Shown here: positions 51,786 through 60,979 of the stretch, piece after piece | How the letters are laid out: every line of letters starts with the position of its first letter | Numbering within the stretch: the stretch's first letter is position 1 | NCBI GenBank assembly: GCA_017482565.1 | Contig: JAFUMO010000045.1 | Coordinates: 62,001-126,000 of the forward strand | Direction of reading: 5' to 3' | Source of the DNA: Bacteroidales bacterium | GTDB lineage: Bacteria > Bacteroidota > Bacteroidia > Bacteroidales > UBA932 | Length of the DNA: 64,000 nt | The notes under the pieces: model-generated | What the model saw: the letters and a program-made list of their open reading frames with translations, nothing else | Database searches by the model: none | What the model was told of the DNA's origin: nothing | Program-made: the position numbers and the translations under genes

Positions 51786-54539
51786 ATGCAGAAGATATTC
51801 CTTATAGACGGCCATGCCCAGATTTTCAGGATGTACTACGCCTTCATGAGGCGCCCTATGGTAAACTCCAGGGGAGAGGACACATCCATCCTCTACGGAT
51901 TCACAAAAATGGTTCTGGAGCTCATTGCAAAGGAGCAGCCCACACACATAGCAGTGGCATTTGACCCTCCGGCAAAAACCTTCCGCCACGAGGCATACCC
52001 CCTCTACAAGGCCAACAGGAGCGCTGCACCTGAGCTGGTGAAGGCAGCCCTGGAGCCCCTGCAGGAGATCCTCAAGGCCCTCAACATCCCGGTAGTGATG
52101 ATGCCGGGCTATGAGGCTGATGATGTGATAGGCTCAATGGCCTCCCAGTGGGAAGGGGAAGATACAGAGGTATATATGGTTACTCCCGACAAAGACTACG
52201 GACAGCTCATAACCCGGAACATCTTCCAGTACAAGCCGGGGAAGGGGGGGAATGAGGTGGAAATCATCGGGAAGGAGCAGATTTGTAGAAACTACGGCAT
52301 CTGTGAGCCGCAGCAGGTGATTGACATCCTCACCATCTGGGGGGATGCATCTGACAATGTACCTGGAATCCGCGGCATTGGGGAAGTGGGTGCTAAAAAG
52401 CTCATTGGAAAATACGGCTCGCTTGAAAGGATTATTGAGCATGTGGATGAGCTTCCACAGAAGCAGCAGGAATCAATAAGGTCATCTATGGACCAGATTA
52501 TGATGAGCCGCTTCCTGGTTACAATCAAGAAGGATATAGATCTGCCGCTGAAGGCAGATGACATAAGGGCCAAAGGTCCTGATTTCTCTGAGGTTTCAAG
52601 GGTATTCACCTATTATGAGATGAACTCCCTGAGAAAGTTCCTCCCGCAGGGAAGTCCAATGGAGACACCTGGAGAAGGGAATGGAGGCAGTACCGCTGCA
52701 GACGGGGCTGCCGGAGCCCCTGCAACAATCCCTGCCGCTGTTGAGGTGACTGCCGGTGATTTCATGGCAGCTGCCGGCAAGGTGAAGGAGATTGCAATAT
52801 GCATGATTGGAGGAAAAGGGGTAGTTGCAGGGTGCGGGGACACCTATACCGTTGCCCCTACCGGCAGCCTGAAGGTGATTGCTCCGGTATTGCAGGACCC
52901 GGCTGTTTCAAAGACCGGATACGGGTTCAAGGCCCTCTACAAGATGCTATGGAATGAAGGGATCAGCCTCAAGGGGGAAATATATGACATTGAGCTGATG
53001 CATTATATAATCAACCCTGAAAGGAGCCACAAGGAGGAGATGCTCATCAGAGGCTATCTGGGCATTGAACTCCAGACGGTGGAGGAGAAATGCATGGCCG
53101 GCACGGAAGGGACTCCGGAGGAGAAGGGAAACACCCCCGAGCCTGACCTCTTCTCAGCCGCACCGGAACCGGACCTGTTCTCTGCAATTGCCCCGGAGCC
53201 GCAGAGTGAGGGGATTACCCCTCAGGAATCCCTATATGCAGGTATCCGATGCACCCTGCTGCTGAAGTTACGCGGCAAAGTGATGCAGGAACTGGAAGAG
53301 GCCGGGCAGGCATCACTTTACAGCAACATTGAGGCCCCTCTGGTGGAAGTGCTTGCAGACATGGAACATACAGGTGTAAAGATAGACACTGACCAGCTGA
53401 AAGAGTACAGCAGGGAGCTCACATCTCAGCTTGCCCTAATTGAGGAGGAGGCTGTTGCTCTTGCCGGAGACAGCACCATAAACCTCTCCTCTCCAAAGCA
53501 GGTGGGGACATTGCTCTACGAGAAGCTGCAGCTCAATCCTAAGGCCAAAAAAAGCGCCAAGGGGAGCTGGCCTACTGATGAGGAGACCCTTAATGAGATG
53601 CTCCATCTGCATCCTATTGTAGGGAAGATACTTGAATACAGAGGAATAAAGAAACTTATCTCCACATATACAGATGCCCTCCCGGCCCTCATCAACCCGG
53701 CTACCGGGAGGATACACACCACATTCAACCAGTCGCTCACAGCTACAGGGCGCCTGAGTTCCACCAACCCCAACTTGCAGAACATCCCTATCAGGACCCA
53801 AAGAGGGCGCGAGATAAGGAGGGCCTTCATCCCTTCTGCCCCCGGGAATATGATTGTTTCTGCAGACTATTCCCAGATTGAGCTCCGCCTGATGGCACAC
53901 ATGAGCGGCGACCCGAACCTCATTGAGGCCTTCAACAGGGGGATGGACATCCACACCGCAACTGCCGCAAAGGTATTTAGGGTAACTGAAGAGGAAGTAA
54001 CAAAGGAGCAGCGCAGCAGGGCCAAGACCGCCAACTTCGGCATCATATACGGAATCTCCGCATTCGGCCTCTCCCAGAGGCTTGGAATGACCAGAACCGA
54101 TTCCAAGGCTCTCATAGAGGAGTATTTCAACAGCTACCCAAAAGTTAAGGAGTATATGAACACCATGATAGCTTCAGCCAAGGAGAAGGGGTATGTTGAG
54201 ACCATCTACGGCCGCAAGAGGTTCCTTCCCGACATCAACTCCCGCAATGCGGTTGTGAGGAGCTTCAGCGAGAGGAATGCCATAAACGCACCGCTGCAGG
54301 GGAGCGCAGCAGACATAATAAAGGTTGCCATGACAAATATCTTCCGCCGCATTGCAGAAGAAGGGCTCAGGAGCAAGATGATACTCCAGGTGCATGATGA
54401 GCTGGTCTTTGATGTTGTACCGCAGGAGATTGATGCAGTCACCGGCATTGTAACCCGGGAGATGGAAAACGCCATTGCCCTCAGCATCCCGCTTGTTGCA
54501 GAGTGCGGCAAGGGGGCCAACTGGCTTGAGGCACATTAG
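51786..54539 (+). CDS. polA: DNA polymerase I with degenerate 3'-5' exonuclease
   Basis: Repair and Okazaki-fragment polymerase of 917 residues. The 5'-3' exonuclease is residues 1-290 (LIDGHAQIFRMYYAF, YEADDVIGSM, TPDKDYGQL). The central region has no DxET motif: it reads EIAICMIGGKGVVAG where the acidic active site should be, and contains a Gly/Ala-rich segment and Glu/Pro-rich insertions around residue 455 (PEPDLFSAAPEPDLFS). The polymerase domain follows (GRLSSTNPNLQNIPIRT, motif A DYSQIELR near 694, the finger KTANFGIIYGI, motif C VHDELVFD near 868). Proofreading is predicted absent. Confidence 0.95.
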   Translation: MQKIFLIDGHAQIFRMYYAFMRRPMVNSRGEDTSILYGFTKMVLELIAKEQPTHIAVAFDPPAKTFRHEAYPLYKANRSAAPELVKAALEPLQEILKALNIPVVMMPGYEADDVIGSMASQWEGEDTEVYMVTPDKDYGQLITRNIFQYKPGKGGNEVEIIGKEQICRNYGICEPQQVIDILTIWGDASDNVPGIRGIGEVGAKKLIGKYGSLERIIEHVDELPQKQQESIRSSMDQIMMSRFLVTIKKDIDLPLKADDIRAKGPDFSEVSRVFTYYEMNSLRKFLPQGSPMETPGEGNGGSTAADGAAGAPATIPAAVEVTAGDFMAAAGKVKEIAICMIGGKGVVAGCGDTYTVAPTGSLKVIAPVLQDPAVSKTGYGFKALYKMLWNEGISLKGEIYDIELMHYIINPERSHKEEMLIRGYLGIELQTVEEKCMAGTEGTPEEKGNTPEPDLFSAAPEPDLFSAIAPEPQSEGITPQESLYAGIRCTLLLKLRGKVMQELEEAGQASLYSNIEAPLVEVLADMEHTGVKIDTDQLKEYSRELTSQLALIEEEAVALAGDSTINLSSPKQVGTLLYEKLQLNPKAKKSAKGSWPTDEETLNEMLHLHPIVGKILEYRGIKKLISTYTDALPALINPATGRIHTTFNQSLTATGRLSSTNPNLQNIPIRTQRGREIRRAFIPSAPGNMIVSADYSQIELRLMAHMSGDPNLIEAFNRGMDIHTATAAKVFRVTEEEVTKEQRSRAKTANFGIIYGISAFGLSQRLGMTRTDSKALIEEYFNSYPKVKEYMNTMIASAKEKGYVETIYGRKRFLPDINSRNAVVRSFSERNAINAPLQGSAADIIKVAMTNIFRRIAEEGLRSKMILQVHDELVFDVVPQEIDAVTGIVTREMENAIALSIPLVAECGKGANWLEAH

Positions 54540-54558
54540 GAGATAATAAGGGTACAGG

Positions 54559-55176
54559 ATGAAGGATAACCCATATATGGAAACCATGCAGCCGGAAATT
54601 CCGGACACACAGCTCATAGAATCCGCCCTCAGAGGGGACCAGGCTGCCTATACCCACCTTGTGCAAAGACACAGGGAGGGGCTTACCCTGTATGTGGCAG
54701 AATTCATCGGGAACCTCAAGAACCAGGATGGGGTTGCAGAGCTTGCAGAGGAGCCTCAGGATATTGTACAGGAGGCATTCCAGAAGGCATTCCAGGCACT
54801 TCCAAGCTATAATCCGCAGTACAGGTTCTCCACCTGGCTCTTCAACATTGCCCGCAACATAGCAATAGACTACGCCCGCAAAAGGAAAATATCCATTGGG
54901 GCAAACCTTAATCCCGACAGCATACATAATTTTGCAAACATAGGGAGCGGTATAAGGAATTCTCCCGAGGACAAGCTCATCAGCTCCCAGGAATACAGGA
55001 GCCTCATTGGGATGATAAACTCCCTGGGCGAGAAGTACCGCCAGCCTGCAATACTCCGCTTCATAAAGGAGTACGAATATAACGAAATAGCTCAAGAACT
55101 TAATCTTGAGCTAAATACCGTAAAGACCCGCCTGAAGAGGGCCAAAGAGATGCTTAAGAAAATGAGCGGACAATAA
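54559..55176 (+). CDS. ECF-type RNA polymerase sigma factor
   Basis: A 205-residue sigma-70 family factor. Region 2 has EDIVQEAFQKAFQALPSYNPQYRFSTWLFNIARNIAIDYARKRK, and region 4 has LGEKYRQPAILRFIKEYEYNEIAQELNLELNTVKTRLKRAKEML. The stretch between carries an Asn/Ile/Ser-rich linker. No anti-sigma factor is adjacent, so its control is unclear. It lies 19 bp after polA and ends two bases from the convergent TlpA-like gene. Confidence 0.92.
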   Translation: MKDNPYMETMQPEIPDTQLIESALRGDQAAYTHLVQRHREGLTLYVAEFIGNLKNQDGVAELAEEPQDIVQEAFQKAFQALPSYNPQYRFSTWLFNIARNIAIDYARKRKISIGANLNPDSIHNFANIGSGIRNSPEDKLISSQEYRSLIGMINSLGEKYRQPAILRFIKEYEYNEIAQELNLELNTVKTRLKRAKEMLKKMSGQ

Positions 55177-55178
55177 TC

Positions 55179-55775
55179 CTATTTCAACATCTCATCTATT
55201 TTCTGTACAAGTGAAGCAAACTCATCCTCCTTGTAGAGGCGTGTCATCATTACAATTGTACCGTCCTTGTCTATAAGTACATTACGGGTGATTCCCGCAT
55301 CCCTTACAGCATATTTTGCAAAGATATCCGCACCAGGGTCCAATGCCAGCGGATAAGTTACGCCTGTAGTCTCAGCAAACTTGAGAACTGTCTCAACAGG
55401 CTCGTCCCTGTCAATTCCAATGAGTGCAAAGTTTGCATTATCCTTGTGTTTCTGCCAGATATCCTTCTCAATGAAAGGCATCTCCTTCCTGCACACGCCG
55501 CACCAGCTTGCAGTGAACTGGAGCATTACAACCTTGCCCCTCAGGTCAGAGAGCTTCACCTCCTTACCATCTGTAAGTGTACAGGTGAAGTCTGGTGCAA
55601 CCTGCCCGAGCTTTACAATATAGCCTACACTATCTGCCTCAACTGTAACCTCAGCCTTTGTAACAGACTCTGTCTGGCCGCCGCCACCGCCTGCTGCCGG
55701 ACGGGTTTCACTTGGACCACAAGCGGAAACAACCGCCAAAACCAGAATAACCGGGAGAAATAATTTCTTGATCAT
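55179..55775 (-). CDS. TlpA-like thioredoxin-fold lipoprotein
   Basis: A 198-residue envelope protein with lipobox VVSAC and a Gly-rich linker, then a redoxin domain (KLGQVAPDFTCTLTDGKEVKLSDLRGKVVMLQFTASWCGVCRKEMP) with an active-site CGVC. It resembles the TlpA/ResA group used for reduction of periplasmic disulfides or cytochrome maturation. A minus-strand -7 box TATATTTG is at 55816-55809, over the end of the susD terminator. Confidence 0.9.
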   Translation of the reverse strand: MIKKLFLPVILVLAVVSACGPSETRPAAGGGGGQTESVTKAEVTVEADSVGYIVKLGQVAPDFTCTLTDGKEVKLSDLRGKVVMLQFTASWCGVCRKEMPFIEKDIWQKHKDNANFALIGIDRDEPVETVLKFAETTGVTYPLALDPGADIFAKYAVRDAGITRNVLIDKDGTIVMMTRLYKEDEFASLVQKIDEMLK

Positions 55776-55816
55776 AATAATAAGTGCTTTATGTTAAACT
55801 ATCAGTTACAAATATA

Positions 55817-55852
55817 TAAAAAAAAATTCCCTTGGGAAAAACCCAAGGGAAT
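55817..55852 (-). terminator. Terminator after susD
   Basis: ATTCCCTTGGG (55826-55836) and CCCAAGGGAAT (55842-55852) form an exact hairpin. On the minus strand a run of T follows. Confidence 0.9.
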
Positions 55853-55876
55853 ATATGGATTGCGTTACAGAAAATC

Positions 55877-57367
55877 CTAGTAACCAGGATTCTGCTGAAG
55901 CTCCGGATGAACTGTAAACTCAGTGTCAGCGATAGGAAGCACAATTGTATGCTCATTCCAGTCAATTACACGCCTAGGATCTCCATCATAGTCACGTACA
56001 TCAACTGACATATCCCTTACAATCTCACCACCTGTCCTCATTACGTCAAAGAATCTGTGACCCTCGCCAATAAACTCTTTATGACGCTCAAGCATGATAA
56101 GCTCCTGAGTAGCGGTTACAGGCTCGGCAGTAAGGTCTGCCCTCATCCTTACAGCATTCAGATACTCATCAGCAACTGACTGGTTACCAATCTGCAATGC
56201 AGCCTCAGCAGCCATCAGGTATGCATCTGTAATTCTGAAGATTCTTGGATTGTTCTGTCTGAAAGTAAGAGCCTCCCACTGTTTGTTGCCAGGAAATTTC
56301 TTCAACCAGTAGCACTCCTCGTTAACACCTGAAAGTTCAGGATCATTCTCAACTATGAACTGTGCCCTTATATCATCAGGGGTATCAGCAAAAAGATCCA
56401 TCCATTTCTGGGTAGGGATTACAGAACGTCCTGCGTTTGTGCTCTCAAACCACATTGAATGATAAATGGTATTAAAACCGCCATCACCGTCAATATCACC
56501 GTCAGGGCTTACAAGGAACTCAAGAACTGACTCCTCGTTTCCTTCCTCACTCCAGTAGGCAATATAATCAGCGTTTGATACCATAGCGTATGGAGAATCC
56601 TCAACAACCTCGGCATTTGCCTGATATGCCAACTGGTAATCACCTTTATACAAGGCAATTTTACCCAGAAGCATCTTTGCTGCCCAGTAGTTGAAGTGAC
56701 CTGTATTCTTTGATTTTGAAAGAAGTCCCAATGCAGCGTTCACATCAGACAATGCCTGTTCATATGTCTCAGCCACTGTGCTTCTCTTCAAAGATTTGGC
56801 CTCCTCAGGAGAAACTACACCAGCCCTGTCATTCTCATGGTCAAGAATTACAGCACCAAGTGATGCGCCGTTGTCCTTAAGGTATGGATAGCCGTACAAT
56901 CTTGCAATGTCGAAGTAGCATAGAGACCTGATTGCGTAAGCCTGTCCCAAAAGGTCATCCCTTACCTCCTCGTCAGAAGAGTTCTCTGTAGGGATAGTAT
57001 TAACATTTGCAATGAAAGTGCTGGCTTTCATTATAATGTTGTAGTAATTCTGCCACAAGCCAAAATAGTTGGTCTGGGAAGCTGAGAAGTTAAGGATATA
57101 GAATGAGTTGAATGAACCGTTAAGCTCCCTTGGATACAGGTTGTCACCCCTCATGTCACCCAAACAGATCATGTATGTACCATACATGTTGTAGTATTTC
57201 AGGTCAGTATAAAGACCGTTTGCCGCAACTTTGGCATCTGCCATTGTTACCATTGCACTCTCAGCCACAACTGAGTCAGTAGGAACCTTATCAAGGAAAC
57301 CATCACAAGATGAAAGCCCCAATAAAGCACCCGCGGCTACTGCTATATTCAAAATATATTTTTTCAT
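55877..57367 (-). CDS. SusD/RagB-family outer-membrane lipoprotein
   Basis: Surface glycan- or peptide-binding lipoprotein of 496 residues that caps the SusC transporter. Lipobox LGLSSC near residue 20, followed by DGFLDKVPTDSVVAES, tetratricopeptide-like helices through the centre (AKMLLGKIALYKGDYQLAYQANAEVVED) and the C-terminal SusD domain (RHKEFIGEGHRFFDVMRTGG, IVLPIADTEFTVHPELQQNPGY). It begins 22 bp after susC on the same strand. Ligand not assigned; no glycosidases or SusE-like genes accompany it. Confidence 0.95.
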   Translation of the reverse strand: MKKYILNIAVAAGALLGLSSCDGFLDKVPTDSVVAESAMVTMADAKVAANGLYTDLKYYNMYGTYMICLGDMRGDNLYPRELNGSFNSFYILNFSASQTNYFGLWQNYYNIIMKASTFIANVNTIPTENSSDEEVRDDLLGQAYAIRSLCYFDIARLYGYPYLKDNGASLGAVILDHENDRAGVVSPEEAKSLKRSTVAETYEQALSDVNAALGLLSKSKNTGHFNYWAAKMLLGKIALYKGDYQLAYQANAEVVEDSPYAMVSNADYIAYWSEEGNEESVLEFLVSPDGDIDGDGGFNTIYHSMWFESTNAGRSVIPTQKWMDLFADTPDDIRAQFIVENDPELSGVNEECYWLKKFPGNKQWEALTFRQNNPRIFRITDAYLMAAEAALQIGNQSVADEYLNAVRMRADLTAEPVTATQELIMLERHKEFIGEGHRFFDVMRTGGEIVRDMSVDVRDYDGDPRRVIDWNEHTIVLPIADTEFTVHPELQQNPGY

Positions 57368-57389
57368 GATAATCTATTTTCTTCTAATG

Positions 57390-60300
57390 TTAGAAACTTA
57401 CCTCTACACCAAATGTAACGGTTCTCATTGCAGGCATACCCATGCTGTAGTAACCGCTCTGCTGAATCTCTGGATCAATATGAAGCTTGGTGAATGTCAG
57501 CAAGTTTGCACCTGCAACATATACGCGTGCATTAGTAATGCCTGCCTTGTTTACAAACTCTTTAGGGAGGTTGTATGAAACGGTTGCATTCTTGAGCCTC
57601 AAATAATCACCCTTGAACAGGAAGTTGTCTGAATCATAGTAGTTACCGGACTGGCTGTTGCTGGCAATACGTTTTGGATATTTTGCGTCAGTATTGGTTG
57701 GAGTCCAACAGTCAACCTGATCCTTTACAATATTTCTATAGAATGTCAAATAACCGTCTGAGAAGAAGTCATCTGTACAGTTATCAAAGATATAGTGACC
57801 ATATTTGTATGACCATGCCATTGAGAAGCTGAGGTCTTTCCATCTCAAGTCAACATTGAAGCCACCGAAACCGTCTGGAAGTGCAGACTTGCCTTCAAGA
57901 ATAACAGCTGCAGAATTGTTTCTCCTTGTAGGGGCATAGTTGTAACCTGATTTAGGAACAACCTGACCCTCCTGTACCTCTGTACCATCCTTGAACTTGA
58001 TGTACTGGTCAGCAATGTCACCTTTCTCATAGTATGAACCCTCTGCAAAGTAGTGGTTACCCGCTTTGATTGTATTTCCATACAAGTCTACGAAATCCTC
58101 CTGGGCAATACCCAAACAGTCACGCAATCTGTACTGGTAGAAGCTGTATCCTGCTGTCCTGATCCAAGGTCTTGAAACCTGCTGCTCGCCTGGCTCAGAA
58201 AGTGAAAGGATCTCATTGTCAATAGTTGACCAGTTAACGCCAACTGACAAATCCCAATCCTTGCTCTTGAGGATATCAACATTCACTGCAAGCTCAATAC
58301 CCTTGTTCTTCATAGAACCGATATTTGAAAGTGTGCTGGTGAAACCTGTAATTGAAGGGATCTTTGCACTCAACAGCAAATCGTAAGTCTCTTTCTCAAA
58401 ATACTCTGCAGAAATTGTCCACTTGTCAAAGATTGTAGCATCAATAGCCACGTTCCAGTTCTTGTTCTTCTCCCAAGTAAGGTCTGCGTTTGCAAGGCTT
58501 GAAGGGTAGCTTGCACCCTCAGCACCGTATACCCAGTAGTCATACAATGACATGTAGCCGAAACGGTCTGTAGGAAGTGTACCGCTGGTACCGTATGATC
58601 CTCTCAATTTACCGTCGTTCAACCACTCTACATCCTCCATGAAGCCCTCGTTTGAGAATCTCCATGAACCTGATACTGACCAGAAGTCGCCCCAACGGGT
58701 CTCAGGAGCAAGCCTTGAAGAGCCGTCACGTCTGTATGTACCTGTTATATAATATTTTGCATCGTAATCATAGTTCAAGCTTCCCAACAATGAAAGCAAT
58801 CCCTCTTCACGGCTCCAAGAGTAGCTGGTATCATACTCTGCACCAAAGATAGACTCAGTTGCACCCTGGTATGAGAAACCTGTCTTACCTGCCCTTGTCA
58901 TGTGGTAAGTCTCTTCCTCAGCCTCCCAACCTGCCATAGCAGAGAGATGATGCTTGCCCCAAGTCTTGTCAAAGTTCAATGTTGTTGAGCTTACAAGCCT
59001 GTTCACATTCCTGTGACGGTCCGACATGTAACCACCCTGATCGCTGTATGCGTAGAAGTTAGGGTGACCCTCCAACCAACCGAAACGGTCATGTACGTTC
59101 AACCAGTCGTTGCTTATTGTTGATTTTGCTGTCAACCAGTCAGTGAATGTAACCTGCATCCATCCTTTCAACAAGAGACGGTTCTGCATTGCATCATTGA
59201 TCTGTTTGTCATAGTAAGTGATAGGGTTAACTGAGGTAACACCTGAAATCCACTGCTCTGTATAGAGTGAACCATCTGATTTGTATGCATAAGGCCATCT
59301 TGGGTTCAATGATTTCTTCCAGATTGTGTAAGGGTCATCCTTTGAGTGGTTCTCCTGGTGACCAGACTGTTTAGAGCGTGAATACTGGAGGTTACCGCCA
59401 ACTTTCACAAAGTTGTTGATCTTAGCCTCACCATTAACTGTAGCTGAGAAACGGGTAAGGTACTCCATGGTGGTAAGACCCTGCTGGTCTGAATAAGCTA
59501 CAGAAGCATAGATCCTTCCCTTATCTCCACCGCCTGATACACTGTACTCGTAGTTCTGTGCTATACCTTTACGGAAAAGCACATCCTCCCAGTCCTTGTA
59601 GATATATTTGCTGTGGTCTTTCTTAGGGTAAATCTGGTTTACCTTAGCCTCAGCATACTCATCAAGTGTAGAATATTTGCTCTGCCATGCACTTGGAGTC
59701 TGCTCTCCATAGTTGTACCATGCCATTCTGATAAGGTCCTCTGTCTCCTGCTCGCTGGCCATCTCATAGTTGTCAAACGCAAAATATGAAACACCCACAC
59801 TTGCCTTGAAAGTTGAAGTCACCTTGCCCTGCTGTCCCTTCTTGGTAGTGATGAGGATAACACCATTAGATGCACGTGAACCGTAAAGAGAAGCTGCTGC
59901 GGCATCCTTAAGGATGGTGATTGACTCAATGTCTGAAGGGTTGAGGAATGACATAGCAGAAGTTGAGATATTACCTGATGACCAGTCACCGCTGGTTGCA
60001 GGAACACCGTCAATTACGTACAATGGCTGGTTGCCGGCATTGAATGAACCGAAACCGCGGATAGAGATGTCTGCCATTGCACCTGGCTGTCCTGAACTTG
60101 CCGCTACCTGTACACCAGGAGCCTTACCTGACAATACAGACTCAAAGCTCATTACAGGGGCATCCTTCAATGCGTCATCCTTCACAACGGTTGCGGAACC
60201 TGAATATGAACCTTTCTTTACTGTACCGTAGGCAACTACCATAACCTCATCAAGGTTTACTGTCTCAGGAGCAAGTGAAATCTTTACAATCTCCCTTCCC

Positions 60301-60551
60301 TGTACAGGAACCTCATGTGTAAGGAAACCTACAGAAGAAATTACCAAAGTGGCAGTTTTTGGCACCGAAATGACAAAATTACCATCAATGTCAGTGGATG
60401 TACCATTATTGGTGCCCTTTTCCAAAACATAGGCTCCAATGATTGGCAATCCATCTTCTGAACCGATAACTGAACCTTTGACAGTAATCGGCTGTGCCAG
60501 AAGCATTGCAGAACTGCAAGCCAGAAGCACCAATAGAATGAGTTTTTTCAT
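57390..60551 (-). CDS. SusC/RagA-family TonB-linked outer-membrane transporter
   Basis: TonB-dependent importer of 1053 residues working with SusD. The signal peptide (MKKLILLVLLACSSAMLLAQ) precedes a carboxypeptidase-like domain (VKGSVIGSEDGLPIIGAYVLEKGTNNGTSTDIDGNFVISV), the TonB-box region (VNLDEVMVVAYGTVKKGSYSGS), the plug domain (DISIRGFGSFNAGNQPLYVIDGVP, SITILKDAAAASLYGSRASNGVILITTKKG) and a long barrel ending in FGVEVSF. I chose the ATG at 60551 because it opens into the signal peptide and lies 30 nt downstream of a perfect promoter. Confidence 0.96.
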   Translation of the reverse strand: MKKLILLVLLACSSAMLLAQPITVKGSVIGSEDGLPIIGAYVLEKGTNNGTSTDIDGNFVISVPKTATLVISSVGFLTHEVPVQGREIVKISLAPETVNLDEVMVVAYGTVKKGSYSGSATVVKDDALKDAPVMSFESVLSGKAPGVQVAASSGQPGAMADISIRGFGSFNAGNQPLYVIDGVPATSGDWSSGNISTSAMSFLNPSDIESITILKDAAAASLYGSRASNGVILITTKKGQQGKVTSTFKASVGVSYFAFDNYEMASEQETEDLIRMAWYNYGEQTPSAWQSKYSTLDEYAEAKVNQIYPKKDHSKYIYKDWEDVLFRKGIAQNYEYSVSGGGDKGRIYASVAYSDQQGLTTMEYLTRFSATVNGEAKINNFVKVGGNLQYSRSKQSGHQENHSKDDPYTIWKKSLNPRWPYAYKSDGSLYTEQWISGVTSVNPITYYDKQINDAMQNRLLLKGWMQVTFTDWLTAKSTISNDWLNVHDRFGWLEGHPNFYAYSDQGGYMSDRHRNVNRLVSSTTLNFDKTWGKHHLSAMAGWEAEEETYHMTRAGKTGFSYQGATESIFGAEYDTSYSWSREEGLLSLLGSLNYDYDAKYYITGTYRRDGSSRLAPETRWGDFWSVSGSWRFSNEGFMEDVEWLNDGKLRGSYGTSGTLPTDRFGYMSLYDYWVYGAEGASYPSSLANADLTWEKNKNWNVAIDATIFDKWTISAEYFEKETYDLLLSAKIPSITGFTSTLSNIGSMKNKGIELAVNVDILKSKDWDLSVGVNWSTIDNEILSLSEPGEQQVSRPWIRTAGYSFYQYRLRDCLGIAQEDFVDLYGNTIKAGNHYFAEGSYYEKGDIADQYIKFKDGTEVQEGQVVPKSGYNYAPTRRNNSAAVILEGKSALPDGFGGFNVDLRWKDLSFSMAWSYKYGHYIFDNCTDDFFSDGYLTFYRNIVKDQVDCWTPTNTDAKYPKRIASNSQSGNYYDSDNFLFKGDYLRLKNATVSYNLPKEFVNKAGITNARVYVAGANLLTFTKLHIDPEIQQSGYYSMGMPAMRTVTFGVEVSF

Positions 60552-60587
60552 TAGATTATTGTATTTAGTTAGCATTTGTGTAACAAT

Positions 60588-60618
60588 CAAAGTTAAACAA
60601 ATATTACGATAAAGCAAA
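60588..60618 (-). promoter_or_regulatory. susC promoter
   Basis: Minus-strand TTTG (60618-60615), 19-bp spacer, TAACTTTG (60595-60588). Predicted start near 60581, 30 nt before the ATG. No upstream regulatory gene (HTCS or anti-sigma) is present nearby. Confidence 0.8.
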
Positions 60619-60694
60619 ATAAATGGACACATGCGGAAAAAATACGCAACCTATCTGATAAAATGAAGGACTATGGTTCCTGTAGATTAACCTG

Positions 60695-60734
60695 CAAAAA
60701 AATAAGTGTGCTCCGTTTCCGGATGCACACTTAT
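60695..60734 (-). terminator. Terminator after rpmH
   Basis: On the minus strand ATAAGTGTGC pairs with GCACACTTAT with an inner CCG/CGG; a run of seven T follows. Confidence 0.9.
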
Positions 60735-60754
60735 CATTACCTTCCCTGGCCAGA

Positions 60755-60907
60755 TTAGTACCTGTCCTCTGAAGATACTGTCAATTTTTTTCTGCCCCTG
60801 CGGCGTCTTGCAGCCAATACCCTGCGGCCGTTAGGAGTTGACATACGCTCACGGAATCCGTGTTTGTTACGGCGTTTGCGCTGTGATGGTTGGAATGTGC
60901 GTTTCAT
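60755..60907 (-). CDS. rpmH: 50S ribosomal protein L34
   Basis: A 50-residue ribosomal protein. The sequence [21 protein letters not shown] followed by [21 protein letters not shown] is the L34 signature, with a short C-terminal extension (TVSSEDRY). It is flanked by its own promoter and a strong terminator, so it is probably transcribed alone. It was found in the gap between susC and rsmG. Confidence 0.98.
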   Translation of the reverse strand: MKRTFQPSQRKRRNKHGFRERMSTPNGRRVLAARRRRGRKKLTVSSEDRY

Positions 60908-60941
60908 ATTATGACAATTTTATAATTTTCAAATGGGAGTG

Positions 60942-60973
60942 CAAAAGTACGTTTTAAATTTTGAAATACCAAA
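60942..60973 (-). promoter_or_regulatory. rpmH promoter
   Basis: TTTG (60973-60970) and TACTTTTG (60949-60942) on the minus strand with a 20-bp spacer. Start predicted about 25-30 nt before the rpmH ATG. Confidence 0.65.
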
Positions 60974-60979
60974 CTTTTT

